A DNA stretch of 64,000 nt from assembly GCA_033439295.1 (NCBI GenBank), contig JAVTLE010000005.1:3336501-3400500 (forward strand). The letters are read 5' to 3'. Below the pieces are notes generated by a model, which did not search any database, was not told the origin of the DNA, and was given only the letters and a program-made list of their open reading frames with translations. This document shows positions 21,904-33,645 of this stretch, piece by piece; position 1 is the stretch's first letter, and each line of letters begins with the position of its first letter. The translations under genes and the position numbers were made by a program. This stretch comes from Deuterostichococcus epilithicus. Lineage: Eukaryota; Chlorophyta; Trebouxiophyceae; Prasiolales; Stichococcaceae.

Positions 21904-24900
21904 CTACAGCATGACCTCCTCGCCCAGCTCTGGGCCACCACATCCATCGGACAGCGCTGCCTCAATGGTCCACTGGTCGAAGCGGCCGTCATAGGCCGCC
22001 ACTGGCACAATGCGCAGCTCCCCCAGCCGCACAAACGCAGACGGCTGCACAGCATAGCAGCCGACGTGAGACGCCAGCTTTGCACGAATTTGCGCAGTGA
22101 GATTGGAGCACTGAAGTACATTGCACCCGCGCATGAAACTGGAAAGGGAGGAGGCACGAGGCACAGGTGGTGCCGCGGACGCCGGACCTGCAGCTCGTCG
22201 GGAATCCAGACAGCGCTGCCGGCGTCATCCTGCCGCAGCGGCTCCACCTCGCACAGGTCCAGTGCCTCCTCCGGCAGCTTGGCTGCATGAAGCCGGGAAG
22301 GAGAGTTGCCGAATGCAGGATCTGAATTTGGGATGTCCAGGCCTGCTGGCTGCCTTGCAGCGTCTCAACTCATGGAGCACACCACCCTGCTTCAACTGTT
22401 CTGCAGCATGCAAGCTTGAGAGGCATGGGGCGTCAGCCTGCCGCAGCGTTGCCTCAGGTGGAACACCGCTGCTGCACTCGCTCTGTGAGGCACAGCTGCG
22501 GTTGTCGGTAGCGCAGCGGCGCTCTCTTCTGCTGGCTTGCCGGACTTAGCGAGCAAAAAGGATGCGCTCTACTCCAACAAAGCACCCAACAGGTATGTCA
22601 TCCGTCCTAGCGCCAGCATTGTCAACTACTGTCTCGCAACCTGTCGTTCGGCGACCTGCGGGGACGTACCAACATCGCCGCGGTCTAGATTCCGGCCGAC
22701 CAGCAGCGCGACGCCATGCGAGCGACCGTCCTGCAGCTGATCCCTCACCACTTCACCTGCACAGGCATGGATGCGGTGCCTGTCACAATCCTGGACCTTC
22801 GACACAGCGCTTCGCTGAGATGTTGGTGCGAACCGTCCACAGCAGCGTGGAGGTGACACCGGGCGCATGAGCAAAGCATCACGAGGCCGCAATCATTGCA
22901 AAGCATTGCAAAGCAGGGAGACTCACTGAGGGGGTACTCGACAACATCGCCGGCCTGCGGCTGCGCCGCGCAGCCGCTGCTGTCTGCTGCGCCGCCTGGT
23001 GCCCCTGCTACCCCTGCCCCCTCCGCAAAGCCATCCTCTGTTGACGGCGCGGCGTCGCTGGACCGCTGGGCGTCCGCGGCACGCGCGGCGTCCCGCGCCT
23101 TCGTCCGCTTGTTCTCCCGCTTGAATGGCTGCAACACAACATCATAGCGCTCGCGCTGCTGCTGGCGGATTCTGGCTGGCTCGGCTCGGCTCGGCCGGTG
23201 GGCTCCAGCAGGTATGAGCATGTGGCAGACTGTCGGGGCATTGCCACCCTGGGGCCCACAGCCCCAGGCATGACCGGTTCCGAGTCAAGACCTCCACCCT
23301 GAGGCGGTTCCGCGGCTGTTCTCAGCGCCCATGAGGTAACGCGGCCGCCCACATGGTCTTGGGCAGTCCACTGCGGGTTGGCTACTATTAACGCAAGCGG
23401 CACCTTGAACTCGTCCCAGGCATCTCGTGCATTACCACGCCCCATCGCTCCACCCCCGTGCTGCAGCATGCCGGCCGCGCCGTAGCGGTCGTACAGCCGC
23501 CGCGACTCCGCATCCGATAGCACATCTACAAGGGCGCAGCACAGCCAATTGTCAGGGTGTTGGGGGATTCGACCAGAGTCGCTCTGCAGGTCAGTGCAGC
23601 TGCTCAGTGCATCTACTTCGTACGACGACTACAGTGCGCCCGAATGGCTGCAGCAGCGGCGCTGCAGGTAGGCCAAACGTGCAGAGTTGGCCACAGAAGG
23701 ATTGGATCACTTGCCGTATGCCTGGCTGACCTCCTGAAAACGTTCTGCGGCGTCTGACGCATCATTCACGTCCGGGTGTAGCTGTAGCGCCTTGCGCCGA
23801 AATGCCGACTTCACCTCGGCCACCGTTGCCGTTGCCGCCACCTCCAGCAGCCTGCATTACAAGAGATCTTGCTCAGGCGTGCGGCGCAGGAGCGAGCTGG
23901 CCATGCCTTGCGCCATGAGGCCGAGTTCGCCTCCGCAGGCGTTGGTGCCACCTCCAGCAGCCTGCGAGTTGCAGCAGGTCTTGTTCCGAAGCAGTATGTG
24001 CACCCTCAGCATGCGTGCGCAGGGCAAGTAGTGCATCCACTGCAGTGTCCAGCAGCCTGCATGTGGGCACAGTATCACACTGAAGAGTTGTGTGTGCTGA
24101 CTTGTATGCGGACCTCTCCGCAGACGCTTAAGCCGTCCAGCTGCCAAGCGTGAGCAGCTTCAGGCAATGGCGCAGCCTCACCCAACGTGCGCACCTGTAG
24201 TAAGTGTCCTCTCTGACACTAACGGCCGCCACCAACGACTCTGCTTCGCTGCTATTGTTGCCGCTGCCAATGCCGCCGCCGCCACCGCCGTTGTTGTTTG
24301 TTGAGCTGCTCTTGCCGCCCAGAGCCTCCTCCCAGGTGCTGAATTTCGGTTCCTGTGGCTGCTCCGGCTGACCGTCCTGTGTCAGCTTCCAGTCGGAGCC
24401 GGCGACCTGCACCCGCATTTGTAACCCATTGCGAATGCTGCCAGCAGGAGGAGCCCGGCACACAAAACATCGAGATGCTCTCAATCACCTGGTTGCAGAT
24501 GCGATCGAACGCCTTGGCATACAGCCCCTTCAGGTGCTCCGCATCTTGAAGAATTCGGTGGTCCAGCATGCCCTGCAGCAAATTGCTATGAGATGAAGCC
24601 CTTGCGGTTGAGCACTCTCAATGCACCTCCTCGTTTGTCGAACACTGCTGCGCAAGCGGGTGCCTCAAGCATACCTGCAGGACTCGCAGGAAGCTGGCAG
24701 AGTCTGGATCCCTGGCGTCCGCGCAATGCCCTTGCATCTCCTCCAGCTCGGCCGCCACCTCCGCAGCGGCCCGCCGATCATTTGCCAGCATAGCTCGTAA
24801 CGTGCGGTTTGATACCTGGAGGTGTTTCCGGATACCAGTCATGCCAGCGAATCTGGCTGTGCAATTGCGCAGAGGCTTAGGCCGCCAGATCCGGCAATGC

Positions 24901-25266
24901 CGTGCAGCAAACCTGATGCAGTCGTCGACGATCCGCTACTCTTCAGGGATGATCCAGCGGGAAAAATTCCGTCTGAGTGACCGCACTACATACGTCGATG
25001 CTTCAAATGTGCACCTCGTTAATGGCCTCGACGACATCAGCGTCGATCTCGACGTCGTTGGCGCGACACAGAAGTCGTCGTCGACCACGAGAAACACAAA
25101 AGAGAGGACGATTGGAGTGAGTCGTTGTCACACTGCCTGTGCAGCTTTTGGCTGTTGCCACTGCCCTTCGCGTCACTGCTGTAGGCTGCAAACACCTTAC
25201 AGCTTGTGCTGGGACGCTGTGTAGCGTGCCTGGACCTGCAGAACTGTTGGCAAGACGCTGATGCAT
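21904..25266 (-). CDS. Plastid J-domain (DnaJ-type) co-chaperone
   Basis: Ten exons: 25015-25266, 24675-24815, 24489-24572, 24195-24406, 23715-23851, 23404-23525, 22927-23128, about 22650-22762, 22199-22286 and about 21904-22112. The first exon is Ser/Thr/Arg-rich with few acidic residues up to RGRRRLLCRA, a good plastid transit peptide. Next come a helical region (LEEMQGHCADARDP), an Asn/Gly run, and the J domain: EDTYYRLLEVAATATVAEVK, KSAFRRKALQLHPDVNDAS, then YDVLSDAESRRLYDRYG. HPD is intact, so it should stimulate Hsp70 ATPase. There is no Gly/Phe region or zinc-finger, so this is a class III J protein. The C-terminal exons (VALLVGRNLDRGDVG, VGCYAVQPSAFVRLGELRIV) match nothing I know. The intron after QAY uses a GC donor, and the intron before LLEVA holds copies of the exon start. 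Confidence 0.82.
23713..23715 (-). other. GC-AG intron donor in the J-domain gene
   Basis: The exon ends TACG at 23715 and the intron begins GCAAGT. Joining to the acceptor at 23525 restores QAYDVLSD, the conserved end of the J domain; no GT donor does so. GCAAGT is the standard consensus for rare GC donors. Confidence 0.7.
23837..24065 (-). repeat. Repeated splice acceptor and exon start in the J-domain gene
   Basis: The exon start (LLEVA) lies at 23837-23855. The identical 19-mer gccacctccagcagcctgc recurs at 23947-23965, 110 bp upstream in the intron. A shorter third match (agcagcctgc with flanking similarity) is at 24051-24060. Flanking bases are also partly similar, so the units are roughly 100 bp. 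Confidence 0.8.
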
Positions 25267-25522
25267 CGTCTGTATGATGTTGCAGCTCTTGCAAATAGCG
25301 CTCTGAAGGTTAGTGCTTGAGGTGAGGGCTACTTTCGCCGGGAACAGATCTCCCGGGAAGGCGCGTCACGTGGCGCGTTTTTCTGGGAGCATGCTGGCAA
25401 CACTGCACGGCCTTGCTGCGATGCCTGATCTTCGCAATTAATGCCTCGATACATCTGATATAATACAATGGTTTTGGTGTGAACCACTTTGGCTTTGCCA
25501 CGAGAGGATCGGTTGCCGCAAT
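25267..25522. other. Divergent promoter region, J protein / large unknown gene
   Basis: Only about 255 bases separate the two divergent ATGs, with an AT-rich patch near 25440-25475 that could hold a core promoter. No defined element is claimed. Confidence 0.35.
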
Positions 25523-28500
25523 ATGCACGCTCCAGACTATGCCGCGCAGAACGTCGCCAGAACCGTCCTGCGCCAGAGACTTCTGCCCATTTTCCAGGTC
25601 ACAGCCGGAAGAGATGAGCCGTGCAGCAGGGAGATCGCGGACTGCTACGGCAATCGGCACGGCATCCTGCTGTTCCGCTGCCTGCCGAAGCCCGCAGGCT
25701 GCAAGCCCGGCGACAAGAACGAGGAGAACGACGGGATGGACCTTTCCAATTTCTTCAGCGCGGAGGGCATAATGCGCAAGTGGGGTAAGCCGCCTCTCGA
25801 CCGAGGCACGATCGATGGCGGGTTCAGCACCGCGGGTGCCGCGCCATGGGTGTGCAGCAGCGCTTGTCCAAACATTTGACAAATCATTGCTTTTTCGAGT
25901 ATAGGTTGTAGAGGCACGCCCAAATTTACTCACTGCTGTGTTGATGTAGGCTTCCCGAAGGAGGACTGCAGCAGCACCGGCTGGCGGTACCAGCTGCGGC
26001 AGTTGAGATGCGCCCGTCACCCTTGGCGGACGCAACTATCTGACAATGTAGCGGAACATGGGCTGGAGACATGTCGTGTGCAATGTACCTGCTCCGCACC
26101 CGGCGGGAGGCGCCTGCGCCAAGCCGTACTGGGAGGTACAGCAGCACGGTCCTCCTCCTGATACACGAGCTTTCACATCCGCAGGTCAAGCACGGGGGGG
26201 TGCTGGGCCCGCCGGTGGGCGTGCACCTCGCCAAGGCGGGCGCGGCTCTGGAGCAGCAGCACCGCCTCGCCGCCGACGGCTGCACCATCCAGGTCAGACC
26301 GCCGGACAGCCAGACGTCCTGCCGCTGCTGTATCTGTGCTGCGGACACGTGCTATGATGCTTGCCAGACAAGCACCCAGTGTGGAGACATCGCTGAAGCG
26401 CAGCCGGCAGCAAATGACTGCAGTTTACCATGAATCGTTCCTGTACCACGCAGTCTACTGCACTCGGACTGCTGCGCGCCCTTTCTTGGCATTCAGGTTC
26501 ATGATGCCGGCCCACCGGGGGCAGATATGCTCGGTCGCCGACATCTGATTTTCGCTGTCGTGCACTTACGTGCTGCATGTCCGCATCAGGGCAGTGACGC
26601 TGCAGCCTGCTGCACGATCCTGACCTGCACATCGCGCTACAGCTGACCAGCCGGCGAGGAGTGGGGCGCCTTTCAATGAAACAAAATTTTGCACAAGCTG
26701 CATGGCTTGACAGATGCATGGGGCCCACAGATGTACAGCGTCAAGCACAAGCAATTTCGGCTGGAGCGCTGCGTCGGCTTCAACGCCACCGACGGCAACC
26801 ACCTGCTGCAGGACGCTACCGACGCCGAGGGCGAGGTACAAGGGCTTCAGCACCATCTGAATGGCGCCGCATGTTTCTCATCAGTGGGAACGGCAACGCG
26901 TAGCACACTCTTGCTCCTGCAGTCTGTGGCACCACGCAAGGCTAGACAGATGCCATTGCTGGACATCTGCACTTTGTCATGCATAATCTGTCCCTGAGAC
27001 ACATTGCCGACTCTTGCCCCTGTGCAGCCCGCCCACGTCATGCTGCCCCTGGAGCTGTTCCGCGTGCCGCCGGCGGCCGCAGCCGGCAGTGGCATCAAGC
27101 GCCCCACTTCGGAAGCCGCAGTCGTCGTGCCCCCTGATGGCGGCCCGCCACCCAAGCGACCGGCGAACGGCACCTCAGCGCCGCCCACTGCGGTGCCTGC
27201 CGCAGCGCCCCCCACTGCGCTACCTGCCGCAGCGCCGCCCAGCAATGCGGTGTCTGCAAGCGGCACGCACCCTTGGACCAGGGCGCTGGCGCCTGGCTAC
27301 GAGGCCACGCCGCAAACCGGCGCTCCATCAATGCCCACGATGCTGCCTGGGGCCGTTGCACCGCTCCACCGCCCGCCCGCTGCCCCGGCCCCCTGCCGCC
27401 AGATGCGCCACAGCTATGCGCCCGCTGCCGTTCCGGCCCCGCAGCCGCGTGTTCCGCCGCCCTGGCAGCAGCCCAGCAACACGCGCCACAGCTACGCGCC
27501 CGCTGCCGTTCCGGCCCTGCAGCCGTGTATCGCGCCGCCCTGGCAGCGGCCTCGTGTTGCGGCCCCCTGGCAGCTTCCGCCGCCCCGTGTGGCGGCAGCG
27601 GCACTGCCGTGCAAGCCTCCGCTACGCAAGCCGCCGCAGCAGCCTGGCTGCATATCAGCCGGAAAGTCGTCGGCGCCGGCAGGCCCAGCACCCATGACCC
27701 TCAAGGAGTGGGTGGAGCGACCGGAGCAGCCGCGAGAGGCCGCTGCGCTGGCGGGAAACCGCGCTGCGCTGCCGCCTGTGGTGCCCTGCGCCATGAACAG
27801 CTTCGAGACCTCAAGCTCTGGTAGATCCGTGTTGCAAATATCGACACTCTGTGTTCCAGGCCGCACAAGTACTCGCTACTGAGCTGCAGCTTGCAGGGTA
27901 GGCAGCTAGCAATGAGTTCGGATACACCAGCTTCCGCGCCTCTGAATCGAAGCTGGAATAGCCATCCATGTGGCTTGGGTGCTTGACCGTAGCTCGTAAC
28001 AATGATCGCGCTGCTGCTGCAGTGATTGCAGGCGAAGGTTTGCAGCGGCGTTGCGCACTGGAGACTGACTGAATTGCAGCCCTCCTCATTGCTCTGGGTT
28101 CCCAAAACGTTTCTGCCAGCTCTCAGAACGGCAAGGGATATTGTGCTCGCAGGCGCAGGCGGAGAACTGGCGCCCACGGCGGCGGCGTGCGGCAACGGAG
28201 ACGATGACCTGGCCGACATCCGGGCAGCGCTGGGCGTCGTGCAGCTGCCGTCCTGCATGGACGACCCGCAATCGCTTGGCAACACCGCGATGGCGCGCCT
28301 CAAGCGCACTGCAGAGAAGGTCGGCGCCGCCCTCACCTACCAGGCGCGAGTCCCCACGCTTGTTGAGCTCTTGCAAAGATCCTCCACGCTCACGGCGTTC
28401 TGGAGGGCGACTCAAAATCGTCACACTGTTGCCCGTACGAGCCGTTCATATGTGGAAGGGCCGCGGGCCGGCGGACCTTCTGGGGCAGAAGGGTCGTACC

Positions 28501-31500
28501 CCAGATCAATCTAGGGCGCCATCAGCTCACCGTCTGCAATAGTGGTGGTAATGTCGTCCGTCACCTTCCCGGGGGGTCGCATGTGCACTGTGGAGTGGGC
28601 CGCCGGCGTCCTCACAACCCACAGCAGGTCCGCTGGCGTGCCGGCTGTAGGTGAGGGCGGCCCCGACCCTTTCCGCAATGCCCGGGCCCATTCGGCCGCG
28701 TCAGCCAGGACCGCATCGAACAGAGCGTAAATGATGGTCGGGCAGTGCAGGCGAGGATGTCCGGATGTCAGGGGTGGGCCTTGAGTTTCAGGGACCCGAG
28801 TGCGCCAGACGACTCAACGAACTGCGATGGCTGCTCAATGCAGGACGTGACGCCGGTGTCGGTGGGGTATGGCGGCATGAGCCGCACCATCTGGCAGATG
28901 ATGGCGGTGTGGGATGGTAGGTTCGTCGGCCACGGCGCCGCTGCAAAGAAGGCGAGCGCAAAAACACTGGCCTCCGAGGTGTGCCTCCCGCACTGGCTGC
29001 CTTCCTTCTGCCAGAGGGCGTCGACTGGCGGAGCGAGGCCATCAAGTCGGCTCTTGCCCTGCCTCTCCGTTCTGAGTGAGCTGTTGCCGCGAGCCACCAG
29101 GCTGATGCAGGTTGCAGGGCGCCAGCGCTTCTGGACTTGCAGTCGGCAGGATGTCAGGCTCGTGATGCGTCATCATCCCTGAGTTCACACATGCGCAAGC
29201 GGCATTCGAGGGCGCGCAGGGCATCGAGTGCGCCTCCCCTGCAGCGACCGCTGCGGCGCAGCGGTGCACTCATGAAGCGATGGTCCCAAACCCTGATCGA
29301 TCCTGGCCTACACTGTGCAGGCGGCCTGTGGGGCGCTGGGCATCGAGTATGCCACCGCTGAAGTGATCGCCGCGGCGCAGCAGGCCGCGAATGCGCGCGC
29401 CCCCTCGTGCTCGCCAAGCTCGCTGCCGGGCAGCCGCTGGCCGCCGCCGACCTGGCAGGCTTTCCAGGCGGCGCGCCGGAGGTGCGCCTTCGCCAGCTAC
29501 AACGCGCCGAGGATGCGGGCGTCCGACATGCATGCGCTGTCGAAAGCTGCGGCACCCTGAGTGCAGAGTCTGACACGGACCCTGCTTCCGACTGTCTGCA
29601 CGAGCTACTGGCACTTACAGGGTTCAGGGTGCGCACTGCCAGACTGGAGCATGGGACTCGTCGCATGGCTGTGCAATGATGATGCCTGCTTGCGCTGACG
29701 CCGCTGCTTCGATTGCTGCTAAACCTGGATGGGAACCCCTGGCTCAAGATGGCTGCGCTGCCAGCCATGTCCTGATTAACATTGCTTACCATTCTCTGAC
29801 TGTGGCTGTGCAGGCACTGCCAGGGGCGCCGCTGCTGGGCGGCGGCGGCGTGATGCAGGCGCTCTCAGGCGGCCTGCAGCTGGGCGACAATGCGTCCATG
29901 GCGTCGGCGCTGCTGCAGCTGCTTGGCGTCGGCGGCGGCGGCGCCAAGTCCAAAGGGGCACTGTCGCCGCTGCAAGTGCGTGTCTTGCGAGGTCTGAAAG
30001 GGAACATGGCGTGTCTTTGTGTCCTGAGCGAAGAGCTGTCGGTGGGTACTGTTGCTGTTATGACCACGCAAGGCAAGCTTCAGTTGCCACGATTGCGACA
30101 GGCTGGTAGGAAGTCCCGTTAATCCATTGTTGAGATGAATTATGAGCCCTAGAGACGGGCCACAGGCGAGGCGAGAGCTGTCAGTGCGCACAGCCGACTT
30201 GACATGTTCTTGCAGGCATCCAGGGCTTATGTGCCTCCTCACCCTGCCGCAGGCACTGCTGGGGGCACCGATGCACCAGACGCCGACGCAGGCGCAGTAC
30301 CAAACCATCCTGGCGAGGTTCCAGCTCAAGAAACAGCAGGAGGCGTGCGAGCAGCAGCAGCAGCAGCAGCAGCAGGGGGAGGAGGGGNGGGGGAGGGGGA
30401 GGAAGCAGCGGCAGTGGCGTCGGCGGCCCCAGTGGCGCTGGCAGCAGAGCTCGAGCCTGTGACGCCGGCGGCGGCCACCGCAGCCCCCACGACTCGCGCT
30501 GCAGCTGAGCGAGTCCCGCCGCAAGAGCTGTCGATGCAGCACGCCACCCCTCTGGCACTCTCTGGAGCGCTTGCAGCGGGGGAGCTCGCTGCCCCCGCAG
30601 AGGCCACAGCCGCCGTGAACGACAAGCCCGAAGACCGGGCTGATGCCGAGGCCGCCATCACGCCCGCCGCTGAGCAGACGGAGCTGCTGCAGCTGATAGC
30701 CTCGCCGGCAGAGCAACACGCAGCCATGCAGCACCCTGCTGCATCGTCAGCTCCCAGCGCAGGCGATGTCTGCTGCAATGGAGACGGCAGCGGCAGCGGC
30801 GGCGGAGCAGCCGACCCATGTGGCACCGCGGCTGCCAGCAACGGCGGCAATGCCGGCGCCAACAACGGAGTGCCAGCCTGCGCAGCGCCCGCTGCAAGCG
30901 AGTATGGAGACAAGGCGTCTGTCACGCCAGCGTCTGTTGCAAGCAATGGAGACAAGCCTGCCAGCACGCCGCAGGCAGAGGCCGCAGAACCCGCTCTGCA
31001 GCTCACCACCGCCTGCGCCACGGCCGTTCCAGCAGCAAGCAGAGACGGCAGTGGCAGTGGCAGTGGCAGTGGCAGCGGCAAGGGCGAGTGCAAAGAGGGT
31101 GGCGCCAACAGCGCCAGCCGCGCCGCCGCCTCTGCCGATGCGCGCGGCGACGCTGACGCCGCCGGCGGCGCAGAAACTGCTGCCGCTGCGCCCACAGCCA
31201 CGAAACCGGCCGACCAGGCCGAACACGCGGCTGCGCTAGTGGCCGCGCCGGCGGGCGCCAACGGCAGCAGCAGCAACCAGCTGGCACAGGCGGGGGCGGT
31301 GCTGACGGGGGCTGCGCCTGAGCAGGGCCAGGAGCCGGACTCGCCAGACTTTGCAGCCGTTTTTGCAGGCGGCAAACGTCAGGAGCTGCTGCGCGCGCTG
31401 TGCGAGCTGCCCCTGGGCGCCGATCCCCGCGAGGCAAGCTTTTCCGAAGATGATATAAGCTCGGGGCCTGAGTTTGTTGGCGCTGGTGCTCGACAGCGAC

Positions 31501-32745
31501 CCTGCCGCCTGCGGTCCTGTTTGAAGCAACCGCAAGCGCGCACTGACACAGTGAAGTCTGATGCTGGCTGCTAGCGCATGCAAGAATGCTTAGAGCGCCC
31601 GTGCGGTACCCTGCTTGTTGTGTCGATCAGAGCTGCATCTGCGCTGGCCTTGCAGTGGCGTAGGAAAGCCGTGTGCACGACTTGACTGGCCTCCTGCTGG
31701 CTGCTGCAGGCGCTGCTGGCGGCTCTGAATGACCTGGCAGCGGCGGCGCTGTGGACGGCCAACGACTTCTCAAGCAGCAAGTGGCGGTGTGCTGCCCTGT
31801 GCCCGGAATCGTTGTATGTTGTCAGTCTGCCTGTGCATCACGTCATTGGTCAGCTGAGCCGTCTTCCTGGGCAGTGTCACTGCTCATGCAGGCAACGGCC
31901 GCCTGCATCGTGCATTCCGGTGGAGTACTCGTTGTGTGGTTTGCTCCGCCTTTCAAGCTGAACATCATCACCCGCGCTATTGCGTGTGCAGTCACCTGGT
32001 CAGATTCACACAGCACACAGACAGCCTGCCGTTGGGGCAGGTGCGCCTTCGGTCATAATGTACAAGCTCCCAACCTATTAAATAACTGCCTAACTGGCAC
32101 TGTTTCAACTGCTGCCATCTGCCGCCGCAGTTCTGTCATAGAGCAGTATTTGTGACTGTGTGCGCAAACTGGCTTTGCAGGTCCGGACAATCTTCCGTAA
32201 TGTCCTGCGGCTTGCCAAGCACTCCTGCGGCAGCTACGTGCGTAGTGTCCTTTGTCACCTCTTCATCCTGACTGTACTTGAGTTCTGCGCAGCCGTGTGC
32301 TTGAGAATGCGGCAGCCATACAATTCGCCCGTCCTGGCCTGAGCAGACGGATTGTGCATCGTGCCGTAGAGACTCCTTGTTTCATAAGACTGGACAGCGT
32401 CAGAACAGCAAGACATCGAGGACTTTGCCACATTGCCGCAGCCAGTAGCCAATATCCTTTCACCATCGTCGTGTGGGTTCATCGCAGCGCGAGTCCATCC
32501 GCACGTACCTGCTGCCGGGCATTGAGGAAGCGCCCGACATGGAGATGCTGGCCCGGGAGGCGGGTGCAGGCCAACATGCAGACGGTGCTGGGATGGAGCA
32601 AGACAGCCAGGTTCCAGAAGACAGGGCGCAGGGTTCACATGGCGCTGAAAAGGGCAGCCTGGACGTCGGCGGCGTCGGCGACGGCGGCGGTGGCGGCGGC
32701 CTACTTGTGGATGGCGGTTACGGCTCCTCCAACATGGACGAGTGA
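25523..32745 (+). CDS. Large low-complexity protein of unknown function, possible dsRNA-binding segment
   Basis: I could not name this gene, and it might be two genes. Supported exons: 25523-25785 (MHAPDYAAQNVARTVLRQRL, then GNRHGILLFRCLPKP), 25950-25980, 26186-26292, 26606-26641, 26731-26835, 27028-27822 (Pro-rich), 28149 to about 28380, 28843-28980, 29313 to about 29540, 29815-29973, 30254-31470 (Ala-rich), 31711-31770 and 32467-32745 (stop). The segment WDGRFVGHGAAAKKASAKTL resembles the end of a double-stranded RNA-binding domain; its first half is not clear. A Gln run at 30354-30375 and Gly-Ser runs near 31050 add to the disordered character. The frame shifts by one near 29400, either a sequence error or an unseen intron, and an N lies at 30388. 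Nuclear RNA metabolism is a guess. Confidence 0.45.
27406..27561 (+). repeat. Pro-rich 26-residue tandem repeat in coding sequence
   Basis: Two units at a 78-bp offset, each starting RHSYAPAAVPA and continuing to PPWQ. Because 78 is a multiple of three the repeat stays in frame. The second unit has already diverged in its last third. Confidence 0.8.
28311..28676. repeat. Short inverted repeat, 30-base arms
   Basis: The 30 bases at 28311-28340 match the reverse complement of 28647-28676 at 26 positions, including gccgccctcacctac without mismatch. On the plus strand the first arm encodes AEKVGAALTY; on the minus strand the second encodes AERVGAALTY. Sequence outside the arms does not align clearly. 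Confidence 0.65.
30354..30407 (+). repeat. CAG (poly-Gln) run with a one-base gap
   Basis: Eight CAG triplets encode a Gln run, followed by a G-rich purine stretch with one N at 30388. The gap sits in low-complexity sequence, so the length across it is uncertain and the downstream frame should be treated with care. Confidence 0.85.
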
Positions 32746-33645
32746 ATCTGAGCAATAGTGCGGGGCTGTAGCACTCCTCCCAATGACGCAGCAGCCGGAA
32801 AGAGAAAGAGCGATTCCTTGGACCTGCAGTCGTGAGCGGGTGCACTTGGGTAAGGGGAGCGGCGGCATGATGCGGAACCAGACTCAGCAGCGGTATGCCA
32901 GCAGTCTGGCATGGCAGGGTTTCCACTCGATCAGCAGTCCTCGTCAGTGAGTTGCCAAATGACGTGCATACAAGAGTAGGTCATGCCAGGCATGCGTGTT
33001 AAAGGGGTTGAAGTCGGGCCAAGCGGCGTCAGAGTGCAAGCAGGGCATAGCAGAGGCATTGTTATTGATGTCAGGGTGCGCCATCCCAGAAACGGTTGGA
33101 ACCTGGCTGCAGCCGCTGGAGCTCATCGTGCCTGCACATGATCACAGGTCGTTTCGAATGCTGCAAGACAGAGCTGCTGCATGGGCATGGTGGCACAGGT
33201 CTACCAACCATGTGCAGAATTGCCGCAGCGACAGCGGCGCGGCGGCAACGGCGATATCGGTGCCAGCGGCGAACACACAACGGCAGTCCACGCAACAGAT
33301 TCTTCTTGAGCCCACGCTGACGTGCTGCAGTCGAGTCACACACTTCCACGCACCTGCCTCGAGAGGCCAGGGAATTAGGCACTCAACTTCCTGGAAGTCA
33401 GATCTCCCTTGTCAAAAAGCAGGGCCAAGGAACAGCAGGCGGCCACGTCTCACTGTCTGCTGTCGAAGGGGGTTTGCAGGTGACAACCCCTCGCAAACGT
33501 GCATACAACAGTTTTCAGGTCGCATGTCCGGCCATTCTCTTCCTTCGCTCAACCATTTAAGCCAAATATTGTCTACGTATTCCTTCACTTGCCACACGCA
33601 ACCTTTGACCTTTTCCAAGTCTCGAGCTAAAAAGCAGCCGTCGTC
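32746..33645. other. Spacer upstream of ELIP 2
   Basis: Holds the 3' end of the large unknown gene and the ELIP 2 promoter. The last 120 bases are pyrimidine-rich with the AT-rich patch atttaagccaaatattg near 33556, a plausible core promoter. Overlapping frames on both strands show no homology or splice support. Confidence 0.4.

Noticed and set aside
28520-28740. Possible separate minus-strand gene inside the large unknown gene
   Set aside because: Codon usage is good and a donor-like GTGAGC is present, but no start, partner exon or domain could be found. Kept only as part of the inverted-repeat finding.
30326-31375. 349-codon minus-strand Ala/Ser-rich frame
   Set aside because: Mirror of the Ala-rich plus-strand exon. 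No ATG-supported start, domain or splice sites.
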